The translations under genes were made by a program, and so were the position numbers. Positions 52,242-61,567 of a stretch of DNA of 64,000 bases are shown piece after piece. How positions within the stretch are numbered: the stretch's first letter is position 1; each line of letters opens with the position of its first letter. The notes under the pieces were generated by a model. The model was not told the origin of the DNA and did not search any database. It saw nothing but the letters and a program-made list of their open reading frames with translations. This stretch comes from an uncultured Sphingomonas sp. (GTDB taxonomy: Bacteria > Pseudomonadota > Alphaproteobacteria > Sphingomonadales > Sphingomonadaceae), in NCBI RefSeq assembly GCF_913774285.1, contig NZ_CAJYHX010000019.1, forward strand, positions 124,001 to 188,000. Reading direction: 5' to 3'.

Positions 52242-53657
52242 TCAGGCGTCGCGCAGCCCCACGCCCATCGCGGCGCGCGCCTGCTCGGATTCCGAGGAGA
52301 CTACCGGATAGGCGCAATAGTCCGCCGCATAATAGGCGCTGGGCCGGTGGTTGCCCGACCAGCCGACGCCGCCGAACGGGGCCGCCGAGGAGGCGCCGTT
52401 GGTCGGCTTGTTCCAGTTGACGATGCCGGCGCGGATGTTGGCCCAGAACTGGTCGTAGAGCCGCGGATCCTGGCTCACCAGGCTGGCGGATAGGCCGTAG
52501 CGGGTATCGTTGGCCTCGGCGATCGCGTCCTCGAAGCTCGTCTTGCGGAACACCTGGAGGATCGGGCCGAACAGCTCGACATCCACCTTTTCGCGCGCCT
52601 CGGTCATGTCGACCACGCCGGGGGTGAGGAAGGGGCGGTTCTCGATCAGCCGCTCCATGTGGCGCAGCGGACGGCCGCCCATGGTGGAGAGCGTGAGAAA
52701 GCTCTCGGTCAGCATGTCGGCGGTGTTGTTGTCGATTACGGGGCCCATGAAGGGCTGGGGATCGGCATGCGGTTCGCCGATGATCAGCCGGCCGATCAGC
52801 TTGTTGAGCTCGGCCATCAGCGGCTCGAACAATTTCTCGTCGACGATCAGCCGGCGCGCGGCGGTGCAGCGCTGGCCGGCGGTGGTGAAGGCGGACTGCA
52901 CCACCAGCACCGCGGCCGAATAGAGGTCCGGCGTATTCCACACGAGGATCGGGTTGTTGCCGCCCATCTCCAGCGCGAGGATCTTTTCGGGCCGCGCCGC
53001 GAACTGGCGGTTGAGCGCGATGCCGGTGTTGGCCGAGCCGGTGAAGAGGAGCCCGTCGATATCCGGGTGACTGGCCAGCGCCTTGCCCTGGTCGGGCCCG
53101 CCGATCAGCAGGCGGATACAGCCTTCGGGAATACCGGCGGCGTGGAAGCACTCGACGAGGAAGGCGCCGCTGGCGGGCGTCTTTTCCGATGGCTTGAACA
53201 CCACCGCGTTGCCGGCGAGCAGCGCGGGGACGATATGGCCGTTGGGCAGATGCGCCGGAAAGTTATAGGGGCCCAGCACCGCGAGCACGCCATGCGGCTT
53301 GTGGCGTAGCGCCAGCCGCGTGTTCATCGGCGCTTCGATCCGGCGCTGGCCGGTCCGCTCCGAATAGCTGGTGACCGAGATGTCGACCTTGGCGATCACC
53401 GTCTCGACCTCGGTGCGCGCTTCCCACAGCGGCTTGCCGGCCTCGCGGGCGAGCAGATCGGTAAAGGCATCGGCACGCTGCCGCACGACATTGGCGAAGC
53501 GGCGCAGCGCCTCGATCCGCACGGCGAGCGGGCGCGCCGCCCAGGCGGCCCAGCTGGCGCGGGCGATGGCAACTTCGGTGTCCGCATCCCCGATCGGGTG
53601 GCGCCATAGCACGGCGCCGGTTGCGGGTTCGGTCGAAAGGAGTTCCTGGTCCGGCAT
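52242..53657 (-). CDS. astD: Succinylglutamate-semialdehyde dehydrogenase
   Basis: GPYNFPAHLPNGHIVPALLAGNAVVFKPSEKTP, LEMGGNNPILV, FTTAGQRCTAARRLIV. Confidence 0.88.
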   Translation of the reverse strand: MPDQELLSTEPATGAVLWRHPIGDADTEVAIARASWAAWAARPLAVRIEALRRFANVVRQRADAFTDLLAREAGKPLWEARTEVETVIAKVDISVTSYSERTGQRRIEAPMNTRLALRHKPHGVLAVLGPYNFPAHLPNGHIVPALLAGNAVVFKPSEKTPASGAFLVECFHAAGIPEGCIRLLIGGPDQGKALASHPDIDGLLFTGSANTGIALNRQFAARPEKILALEMGGNNPILVWNTPDLYSAAVLVVQSAFTTAGQRCTAARRLIVDEKLFEPLMAELNKLIGRLIIGEPHADPQPFMGPVIDNNTADMLTESFLTLSTMGGRPLRHMERLIENRPFLTPGVVDMTEAREKVDVELFGPILQVFRKTSFEDAIAEANDTRYGLSASLVSQDPRLYDQFWANIRAGIVNWNKPTNGASSAAPFGGVGWSGNHRPSAYYAADYCAYPVVSSESEQARAAMGVGLRDA

Positions 53658-53718
53658 GGGCCTTCTGGTTTTCTGGTTCGTTGCCCCTGTTACGATCGCT
53701 TTGCCCGATTTCGCGGCG

Positions 53719-55068
53719 CTAGGCCAGAGCCTCGCCCATCACCCGGATCGCCGCCACCTTGGCGGTGAGCGGCGCCCAGTCGTCGCGCTCGGCAATGGCG
53801 GACCAGAGCGATTCGACCTCGTCGATCAGCATCGAACAGGGCTCCCCGCGCCAATAGGCGTGGTCGCGGGGTTTGCGCGGACGATAGTCGGCGAGGCGGC
53901 TGCGGACCTCGGCGAACTCGGCACCATAGCTTTCGGGCAGGGCGCCGCCGAACGCGTCGAAATAGAAACGGTGGAGCAGCGTGCCGGTCTGGTTGAGCGC
54001 CACTTCCACGGCTTCGGTAAGCGCGCGGTCGTTGGCCTCGTCGCGCGGCTGGACGCCGAGGCGCCAGAGCACGGCCTTCGCCTCCTCGCGGTGATAGGCG
54101 GGGGCGAAGCCCTCCAGCGCGGCGATCAGCGGCGCTTCCTCGGCGATCAGGCGCAGCGAGATGGCGAGCTGCATCACGTCCCAATAGATCGCCTCGGGCT
54201 GGCGCCCGAAGGCATAGAGGCCGTTCTGATCGAAATAGGCCGCGGTGAAGTTCGCCGCCCAGCTGGGGGCGAAGCGCCAGGGGCCATAGTCGAAGCTCTC
54301 GCCGGTGACGTTGATATTGTCGCTGTTGAGCACGCCGTGGACGAAGCCCGCGGCCATGAACTGGCCGCCCATCCGCGCGGTGCGGGCGACGACATGGGCG
54401 AGCAGGCGCTGCGGCGCGTCCGGCCCGTCTTCCTCGCCGAAATAATGGCGCAGCACATAGGCGGTGAGCTTCCGCAGACCTTCCACGTCTTGGAAATAGG
54501 CGAGGCGCTGGAACACGCCGATGCGGATATGGCCGTGGTTGAGCCGCACCAGCACCGCGGAGCGGGTGGGGGAGGGCTCGTCGCCGCGATGGAGCGATTC
54601 GCCGGTCTCGACCAGCGAGAAGGTGCGGCTGGTTTCGACGCCCAGCGCCTCCAGCATCTCGGTTGCGAGGATCTCGCGAACCCCGCCCTTCAGCGTCAAC
54701 CGGCCGTCGCCGAAGCGGCTGTAGGGCGTCTGGCCCGATCCCTTGGTGCCCAGGTCCATCAGTCGGCCGGCCTGGTCGGTCATCTGCGCGAACAGGAATC
54801 CGCGGCCGTCGCCGATCTCGGGATTGTACACGCGGAACTGGTGGCCGTGATAGCGCAGCGCCAGCGGCCGGGCCAGGCTGCCCTTCAGCGGCTCGAACCG
54901 GGCGAAATGGGCGAGCCATTCGGCATCGCTCAGCCCCTCCAGCCCGACGGTCGCGGCGGCGCGGTCGTTGCGGAAGCGGAGGATCGTCTGGGGGAAGCGC
55001 GCGGGCGCCACCGGATCGTAGAAGCCATCCCCGAGTTCGAGGATCGCCTGTTGCGGAGCGAAGGCCAT
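53719..55068 (-). CDS. selO: Protein adenylyltransferase SelO / YdiU family
   Basis: YHGHQFRVYNPEIGDGRGFLFAQ, DLGTKGSGQTPYSRFGDGRLTLKGGVREIL, HGVLNSDNINVTGESFDYGPW. Confidence 0.93.
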   Translation of the reverse strand: MAFAPQQAILELGDGFYDPVAPARFPQTILRFRNDRAAATVGLEGLSDAEWLAHFARFEPLKGSLARPLALRYHGHQFRVYNPEIGDGRGFLFAQMTDQAGRLMDLGTKGSGQTPYSRFGDGRLTLKGGVREILATEMLEALGVETSRTFSLVETGESLHRGDEPSPTRSAVLVRLNHGHIRIGVFQRLAYFQDVEGLRKLTAYVLRHYFGEEDGPDAPQRLLAHVVARTARMGGQFMAAGFVHGVLNSDNINVTGESFDYGPWRFAPSWAANFTAAYFDQNGLYAFGRQPEAIYWDVMQLAISLRLIAEEAPLIAALEGFAPAYHREEAKAVLWRLGVQPRDEANDRALTEAVEVALNQTGTLLHRFYFDAFGGALPESYGAEFAEVRSRLADYRPRKPRDHAYWRGEPCSMLIDEVESLWSAIAERDDWAPLTAKVAAIRVMGEALA

Positions 55069-55086
55069 GCGGCGATATGGGGCGCG

Positions 55087-55956
55087 ATGGATGCTCGGCG
55101 CAACTACTCCGATGGCGTTTGGTGGTCGAAAGACGGCCTGCGCTTGCATTATCGCGACTATCCGGGCCGCGCCGACCGCCCGCCGCTGCTCTGCTTCCCG
55201 GGCCTCACCCGCAACGCGCGCGACTTCGCCGATCTGGCGACACGCTTCTCGGGCGAGTGGCGGGTGCTCTGCGTCGAATTCCGCGGCCGGGGCGAGAGCG
55301 CCTATGCCAAGGATCCGATGAGCTATGTGCCGCTCGTCTATCTCCAGGATGTCGAGGCGCTGCTCGCCGAGCTGAAGATCGAGAAGTTCGTCGCGGTAGG
55401 CACCTCGCTCGGCGGTATCGTGACGATGCTGCTCGCGGCGACCGACGGCGGCAAGCTGGCCGGCGCCGTGCTCAACGACGTGGGGCCGGAGCTGAACCCG
55501 GCGGGTCTGGCGCGGATCCGCACCTATGTCGGCAAGCAGGTCTGGTACCCGACCTGGATGCACGCGGCGCGCGGCGTCGCCGAAGCGAATGCAGATGTGT
55601 ACCCGGACTACCGGATCGAGGACTGGCTGGCGATGGCCAAGCGGCTCCACCGGGTGAACAGCCAGGGCCGCATCGTGCTCGACTACGACATGAAGATCGC
55701 CGAGCCGTTCCGCGTGCCGGGCAACGAGGCCGGGCCGGACATGTGGCCAACGATCGACGCGCTGGCCGGCCGCCCGCTGCTGGTGGTGCGCGGCGAACGC
55801 TCGGACATCCTGCGCGCCGAGACGGCCGAGAAGATGGTCGCGCGGGTACCCGGTGCCGAGCTGGTGACGGTGCCGCGGGTGGGCCACGCGCCGACCCTTG
55901 ACGAGCCGGAAGCCGTGGCGGGGATCGAGCGGCTGCTGGCGAAGGTCGCGGGCTGA
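55087..55956 (+). CDS. Alpha/beta hydrolase
   Basis: LLCFPGLTRNARDFADLA, VAVGTSLGGIVTMLLA nucleophile elbow, GHAPTLDEPEAV. Confidence 0.9.
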   Translation: MDARRNYSDGVWWSKDGLRLHYRDYPGRADRPPLLCFPGLTRNARDFADLATRFSGEWRVLCVEFRGRGESAYAKDPMSYVPLVYLQDVEALLAELKIEKFVAVGTSLGGIVTMLLAATDGGKLAGAVLNDVGPELNPAGLARIRTYVGKQVWYPTWMHAARGVAEANADVYPDYRIEDWLAMAKRLHRVNSQGRIVLDYDMKIAEPFRVPGNEAGPDMWPTIDALAGRPLLVVRGERSDILRAETAEKMVARVPGAELVTVPRVGHAPTLDEPEAVAGIERLLAKVAG

Positions 55957-55997
55957 GGCTGCGCCGATAGCGCGGCTTTCGGGAAAGCGCTGAACCG

Positions 55998-56025
55998 GCG
56001 GGGAAGCGGCAATGCGCCTCCCCGC
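55998..56025. terminator. Hairpin between convergent genes
   Basis: GCGGGGA-aGCGgcaatgCGCc-TCCCCGC. Confidence 0.6.
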
Positions 56026-56035
56026 TACGTGCTCC

Positions 56036-58762
56036 TCAGAACCGCGTGCGCAGCGTCAGGCCATAGGTGCGCGGCTCTGCCAGGAACGAGCCGAACATCG
56101 CATTGCCCACCGCGAAACTCGGCGCGCCGAACGCCTGGACCTGCGAGCGGCTGCCGGCGCCCTGGAAGGGCAGGTTGAATGCGACCTGCTGGTAGTTGGT
56201 GTCGAGCAGGTTCTGCGCCCAAAGCTCCACCGCCCATTTCTCGTCGGGTCCGCGCAGGCCGATGCGCGCGTTCATCGTGACGAAGCCGTCCTGCAGCTTT
56301 TCAACGAACAGGTCCGAGCCGGTGTTGTAGTCGCTGGTCATGCGGCCATCGACATAGAACAGCGCGGTCATGCCGTTGCTGCCGATCGGCGGGGTCCAGG
56401 TCACTGCGCTGGTCACCGTGTTGCGGGGCGCGTTGGACATCTGGCTGCCGGGGAGCAGGAACAGCGCCGAGTTCAGCGGCTCGCCGGCCTTGGAGCCGAC
56501 CAGGTCGCGCTGGTATTTGGCGTCGGCCAGCGTGTAGCCGAGATTCACCGTGAAGTTGGAGGTCGGGTAGAAGCCGAGCTCCAGTTCCACGCCCTGCGTC
56601 ACCACGCCCTTGCCGACGCTGCCGGTGCAGGCCCCCGTCGCCGAGCTGTTGTCGCGATCGGCGCCGTTGAGCGCGGTGCTGCAGCCGCCGATATTCTGGA
56701 CGATGTAGCTGGTGCCGTTGAAGGTGTTGAGCTGGAAGTTGGTGAACTCCGAGCGGTACAGCGCCATGTTCGCGGTGATGTGGCGCGCGCTGTACTTGGC
56801 GCCGATCTCGAAGGCGTTCACCGTCTCCGGATCGAAGCGCAGGTTGGTCACCGAAGACGGGCGCGGGGTGGCGAACACCGTCGTTGACAGGTCCGAGCGA
56901 TCGAGATTGTAGCCGCCCGCCTTGTAGCCCCGCGCATAGGAGGCATAGAAGAGCGTGCTCTCCGCCGGCTTCCACGAGAGCACCGCGGTGCCGGTCAGCT
57001 GGCCTTCCTTGAACTTGTCCGCAAAGGGCACCCCGGTCAGCGCCGAGGTGGAATTGCCGGTGCAGGTCAGCGTGACGATGCCGCCGGCAAGCGACTGCAG
57101 CGTCGCGTTGGTGCTGGCGAGCAACGGCGCCATCGCCGCCTGCTGCGAGGGGCAGACGGTGTTGTTGTTGTTGAACGACGCCTGCAGCGACTTGCTTTCG
57201 TGCGTGTAGCGCGCGCCGAGGGTGAAGCTGAGCGTCTTGGTCAGCTTGTAGATATTGTGGGTGAAGAAGGCCCAGTTCTCGCTGGTCTGGTCGTACAGGT
57301 CCAGCGTCGAGCCGAGATCGTTGAGCGTGCTCAGCCGATCGATGCCACCGATGACTTGCGGGCCGACCGCGGGCGTGAGCACGGCACGGCCCGCGGCGCT
57401 CAGGCAGCCGGGCCGCTTTGGATCGCGCAGCGCTGCCGCCGGGTTGATCGTCGCCACCATCCGGCAGGCGGCGAAGGCGCCGTACTGGGTGCCGAAGCGG
57501 AGATTGTCCGCCACGCGCAGCTTCTCGTGCGCATAATAACCGCCGACCAGCCAGTCGAGCTTGTCGCCCAGGATCGTGCCCGAGAAGCGGCTCTCATGGC
57601 TGAAGGTGTGGAACTGGCGATAGGCGTTGCCGTCGTTCGGGCGGTAGGCGATGTCGACATTGCCGTAATCGATGTCGCCAGCGCCCGCAGACTTGTACTC
57701 ACGATAGGCGGTGAGCGAGGTCAGCTGCGTCGACCCGAGATTCCAGCGGACGCGCGCGGAGAGGCCGTAATCGGTGGTGAGGTTGGCATAGGCGCGACCG
57801 GACGTGAGCGCGATCTGGCGGTTATAGGGGGTGCCTTCGCTCGGCAGCACGCCGCCCAGGCTGCGCAGGATCGCGGTGATGCGGTTGCCGGCGGGGTTGA
57901 TCGCGAAATCGCCGGGCACGCCGGGGGTGGGGTCCAGCTTCTCGCGCGTGTCCATATAGACGGCGCCGCAGCATTTCTCGTTGCGATGGGTGTAGTCGGC
58001 GATCAGGCGAATGCCGAGATCGGGGTTTACGGTGAAGAGCAGCTGGCCGCGCACGAAATAGCGGTTGCGGTCATTATAGTCGGTATTGTTGACGACGTCG
58101 TGGAGATAGCCGTCGCGCTTCGAATAGACCCCGTCGAGGCGGAAGGCGACCAGGTCCTTCACCACCGGGCCGGTCAGCGCGCCCGACAGGCGGACGGCAT
58201 TGAAATTGCCATAGGTCGCCTCGGCGAAGCCGCCGAAGCGGAATTCGGGAACCTTGGTGTAGATACTGATCGCGCCTGCCGAGGAATTGCGGCCGGACAG
58301 CGTGCCCTGCGGCCCGCGCAGCACCTCGATCCGCTCGATCTCGCCCATGTCGTTGAGGCCCGAGCCGGTGCGGCTGCGGTAGATGCCGTCGATGAACACC
58401 GCGACCGAGCTTTCGAGGCCGGGGTTGTCGCCTACCGTGCCGATACCGCGCACACGCGCCGCGGCATTGGCTTCGGAGCCGGTGGAGGAAACGAGCAGAG
58501 AGGGGGCGATCTGCGTCATCTGGCGAATGTCGGTCGCGCCCGAATTCTGCAGCGCCGCCTGGCCGAAGGCGGACACCGCGATCGGCACGTTGGACAGCCG
58601 CTCCGAACGACGGGTGGCGGTGACCACGATATCCGCCGAATTGGGCGAGTCGTTTTCGGCTGCGGGAGGGGTGTTGGCGGCGGATCCGCGCAGATCCTGC
58701 GCCGCCGCGGGTGCCGCTAGGGCAACAATGCCCGCGGACAGCAACAATGCCCATTTCGACAT
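56036..58762 (-). CDS. TonB-dependent receptor
   Basis: SADIVVTATRRSERLSNVPIAVSAFGQAALQNSGATDIRQ, IEVLRGPQGTLSGRNSSAGAISIYTK, C-terminal YGLTLRTRF. Confidence 0.94.
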   Translation of the reverse strand: MSKWALLLSAGIVALAAPAAAQDLRGSAANTPPAAENDSPNSADIVVTATRRSERLSNVPIAVSAFGQAALQNSGATDIRQMTQIAPSLLVSSTGSEANAAARVRGIGTVGDNPGLESSVAVFIDGIYRSRTGSGLNDMGEIERIEVLRGPQGTLSGRNSSAGAISIYTKVPEFRFGGFAEATYGNFNAVRLSGALTGPVVKDLVAFRLDGVYSKRDGYLHDVVNNTDYNDRNRYFVRGQLLFTVNPDLGIRLIADYTHRNEKCCGAVYMDTREKLDPTPGVPGDFAINPAGNRITAILRSLGGVLPSEGTPYNRQIALTSGRAYANLTTDYGLSARVRWNLGSTQLTSLTAYREYKSAGAGDIDYGNVDIAYRPNDGNAYRQFHTFSHESRFSGTILGDKLDWLVGGYYAHEKLRVADNLRFGTQYGAFAACRMVATINPAAALRDPKRPGCLSAAGRAVLTPAVGPQVIGGIDRLSTLNDLGSTLDLYDQTSENWAFFTHNIYKLTKTLSFTLGARYTHESKSLQASFNNNNTVCPSQQAAMAPLLASTNATLQSLAGGIVTLTCTGNSTSALTGVPFADKFKEGQLTGTAVLSWKPAESTLFYASYARGYKAGGYNLDRSDLSTTVFATPRPSSVTNLRFDPETVNAFEIGAKYSARHITANMALYRSEFTNFQLNTFNGTSYIVQNIGGCSTALNGADRDNSSATGACTGSVGKGVVTQGVELELGFYPTSNFTVNLGYTLADAKYQRDLVGSKAGEPLNSALFLLPGSQMSNAPRNTVTSAVTWTPPIGSNGMTALFYVDGRMTSDYNTGSDLFVEKLQDGFVTMNARIGLRGPDEKWAVELWAQNLLDTNYQQVAFNLPFQGAGSRSQVQAFGAPSFAVGNAMFGSFLAEPRTYGLTLRTRF

Positions 58763-58898
58763 ATCGGCTCCTCTCTTTCCCAAGCTTTTGCTTTGGTTTG
58801 ACTGCCTGGTTTGCCGAAAGAGCCATAAATTTCAGTGAACGTCGCCTCGGGGTTTTGACGGGGATGATTTTCCTTCTGAGGACATGCCTTGGCACGGC

Positions 58899-60014
58899 TC
58901 AGGAGGAGCGGTGGGTCTCCAGCGCTTCACTGGCCTTGAGGGCGAACAGCGCCGTCACCGCGCTGCTGCCGTGATCGACCAGGACCGGCAGGCCTGTGGC
59001 CGTGCGGGCGAAGCGCAGCAGCGGCCGAGCCTGCCATCCCTCGGCGCCGGGCATGAGCACGGCGCGCGCTTCGCCTGCCAAGGCGCGGGGAAGTTCGGTT
59101 CGCGTCGCCCGCAGCGCCAGGACGGCCAGCGCCGTGGCAAGCGGGTCGGCGCCGTCCATTCCCCAGCCCAGGCCGGGGTGACGGCTTGCGTGGAGGAAGC
59201 GGGCGCCACATGCCACGGCGGGGTGGTTGGGCATCACGGCGCCCAGCAGGCGCAAGGCCAGCCAGGTACCGTGATAGGGATCAATCCCTGCCGCCGATGC
59301 CCAACTGCCGTCCGCCTGCTGGCGATCCGCCACCCAGCGGGCGCCCGCGACGATCATCCCGAGGAACCGCCGCGCGTCCCACCGGGCGAGCGCATAGACG
59401 AGGCTGGCGACGGTCTCCACCGCATCCGGCGCTGCGTTGTTCGGCAATACCCAGGTGGGAAGCACCCCATCGGCCTCGGCATAGGCGAGCAACACGGCAA
59501 GCGGCGGCGCGCAGTGGGTGGCGATCAGATCGCGCCTGCTCAGCCGCGCGAACAGCAGCAGGATCTGCGCGAGTTCGCCTACCTCGCCGGTGATGTCATG
59601 GTAGCGGTCGGTCTCGCCGCGCTGGGCAGGATCGGCTGCCCGGCGATGGCGTAGGATCTGCCGCACCGTCGCTACAATCGCCGGATGCCGCGCATCGATA
59701 TCGGCGTCGAGCAGCGCATCCGCGATCAGGATCTGCACGAACAGGTCGAGGGTGCGGACGGCGTCCAGGCTGGGGGCCTGTACGTCGCCTCCCCGGCCAG
59801 GGAAGGGCGTCGCGGCGCCGTCGGCACCGACCCTCCCCAGCATGGCCACCGCGCGTGCGACGATCGCCGCGTGCGAGGCTGCCGACTCTGCGGGTACCGG
59901 CGCATCGGGCGGGCAGGGGCGCTGCAGCTGGCGCTTCGGCTGCGCGACGATTGGCGGCTCGGGCGCTGCGCCCGGAGCGACATGTTCCAAGGCGTCGTGT
60001 CCGAATGTCGGCAT
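58899..60014 (-). CDS. Prenyltransferase/squalene-oxidase-repeat (alpha/alpha toroid) protein
   Basis: ARWVADRQQADGSWASAAGIDPYHGTWLALRLLGA (QW-type motif) and GLGWGMDGADPLATALAVLAL. Confidence 0.7.
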   Translation of the reverse strand: MPTFGHDALEHVAPGAAPEPPIVAQPKRQLQRPCPPDAPVPAESAASHAAIVARAVAMLGRVGADGAATPFPGRGGDVQAPSLDAVRTLDLFVQILIADALLDADIDARHPAIVATVRQILRHRRAADPAQRGETDRYHDITGEVGELAQILLLFARLSRRDLIATHCAPPLAVLLAYAEADGVLPTWVLPNNAAPDAVETVASLVYALARWDARRFLGMIVAGARWVADRQQADGSWASAAGIDPYHGTWLALRLLGAVMPNHPAVACGARFLHASRHPGLGWGMDGADPLATALAVLALRATRTELPRALAGEARAVLMPGAEGWQARPLLRFARTATGLPVLVDHGSSAVTALFALKASEALETHRSS

Positions 60015-60313
60015 GTCCACCCACCCCTGACCAGAATGTCTCCGGCGCGTCGCACGCTTGATACGCACGCCAGCAGAAAACATCGGCCGACGGTGGTAGC
60101 GCGGAGGGTTCGCGTTTCCGCTATGTTCACCTTAATCGACCAATGGCAGCGGTTGCGAAAGGGGAAGCTGGTCCGGAACGGAGTGGTAGCGCCAGCCTGC
60201 TTGGCGGTCGCGATGGCGCGGCTCGCGTGCCCCGTGATCAGCCGGGGGATGTGCTTCCCCCCCGAGGCCCTGATGATATGCAGGTGCAGCGCGGCGCTGC
60301 AGCCGGGCGGATC

Positions 60314-60343
60314 GGGAAGGTCCGTTGCGGAGCAGACCTTCCC
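60314..60343 (-). terminator. Terminator-like hairpin downstream of the Gfo/Idh/MocA operon
   Basis: GGGAAGGTC-cgttgcggagca-GACCTTCCC, 9-bp stem. Confidence 0.55.
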
Positions 60344-60362
60344 CGAGCGCAGCGGTGGTGGT

Positions 60363-61544
60363 TCAGCCGCCCTGGACCGGCGGCCGCTGCCCGCCCGCCA
60401 GCGTCCGCGCCTTGTCCTGCGCGGTCAGCACCAGCTCGGCGGCGAGCAGTGCCTGGGCCTGGTTCTGCGCGACCTCGGTGCGCTGGACCACGTCGGTGAC
60501 GAATTGCGGGCCGAAGGGCAGCGGCACGGTGCTGCAATCGATGTAGCGCGTGCCCTTGGCGTCGGCGAGGAACAGGTGGTTGCCCCCCGGCCGCCCGTGG
60601 ATGTCGACGTACTTGCGCAGCTCGATATAGCCCTCGGTGCCGAGGATGAATACGCGGCCGTCACCCCAGGTCGGCAGCCCGTCCGGCGTGTACCAGTCGA
60701 CGCGGACATAGCCGGTGCCGCCATTGCCGGTCAGCATCATGTCGCCGAAATCCTGGAACTTGGGGTGGTTCGGCGTGGCGAAATTGCCGACCTGCGAGGC
60801 TACCACCTGCGCTTCGGTGGAGCCGGTGTAGAAGACGAACTGGTCCGCCTGGTGGCTGCCGATATCGGTGAGGATGCCGCCATAATTGGCGACGTCCCAG
60901 AACCAATCGGGCCGGCTCGGCGCGCTCACCCGGTGCGGGGCGATGTTGATGGTCTGCACCACGCGGCCGATCGCGCCGGCATGGACCAGCTCGCCCGCCT
61001 TCACCGCGGCGCGCACCTCGAGCCGTTCCGAATACATGATCGCGAACTTTCGCTTCGTCTCGGCGATGGTGCGGCGCACCTCGGCGAGCTGGGCGAGGCT
61101 GGTGATGCCCGGCTTGTCCGACAGGAAATCCTTGCCCGCGCGCATCACCCGGACGCCGAGCGGCGCACGCAGATTGGGGATCGAGGCGCTCGCGACCACC
61201 TGCACGCTCTTGTCGTCGAGGATCTCGGCTTCGCTGCGCGCCACCTTCACATCGCCATAGCGGGCGCGGAAGGGGATCAGCTGCTTGGGGTCGCCCGCAT
61301 GCACCGCCACCAGCGTGCCGCCGCCGCGGATCAGCGCGTCGGTCATCGCATAGATGTGCGAATGGTCGAGCCCGATCACGGCGAAGCGGATGCGGTCCTT
61401 GGCGCTCGGGTCCGGCCCGGTCGGCGCGGCATTGGCGGAGACGCCGTTGCCCTGCGCGGTCGATTGGGCGCGGGCGGTGCCGGCGAGCCCGGCGCCGATA
61501 AGCCCGGCGCTGGCGAGGAGCAGGCGGCGATCGATCATGTCCAT
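60363..61544 (-). CDS. Gfo/Idh/MocA family oxidoreductase with Tat-like signal
   Basis: MDMIDRRLLLASAGLIGAGLAGTARAQ; FAVIGLDHSHIY; SDKPGITSLAQLAEV; GILTDIGSHQADQ. Confidence 0.9.
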   Translation of the reverse strand: MDMIDRRLLLASAGLIGAGLAGTARAQSTAQGNGVSANAAPTGPDPSAKDRIRFAVIGLDHSHIYAMTDALIRGGGTLVAVHAGDPKQLIPFRARYGDVKVARSEAEILDDKSVQVVASASIPNLRAPLGVRVMRAGKDFLSDKPGITSLAQLAEVRRTIAETKRKFAIMYSERLEVRAAVKAGELVHAGAIGRVVQTINIAPHRVSAPSRPDWFWDVANYGGILTDIGSHQADQFVFYTGSTEAQVVASQVGNFATPNHPKFQDFGDMMLTGNGGTGYVRVDWYTPDGLPTWGDGRVFILGTEGYIELRKYVDIHGRPGGNHLFLADAKGTRYIDCSTVPLPFGPQFVTDVVQRTEVAQNQAQALLAAELVLTAQDKARTLAGGQRPPVQGG

Positions 61545-61567
61545 GATGCTATCCCTTTGGGAGAAGG

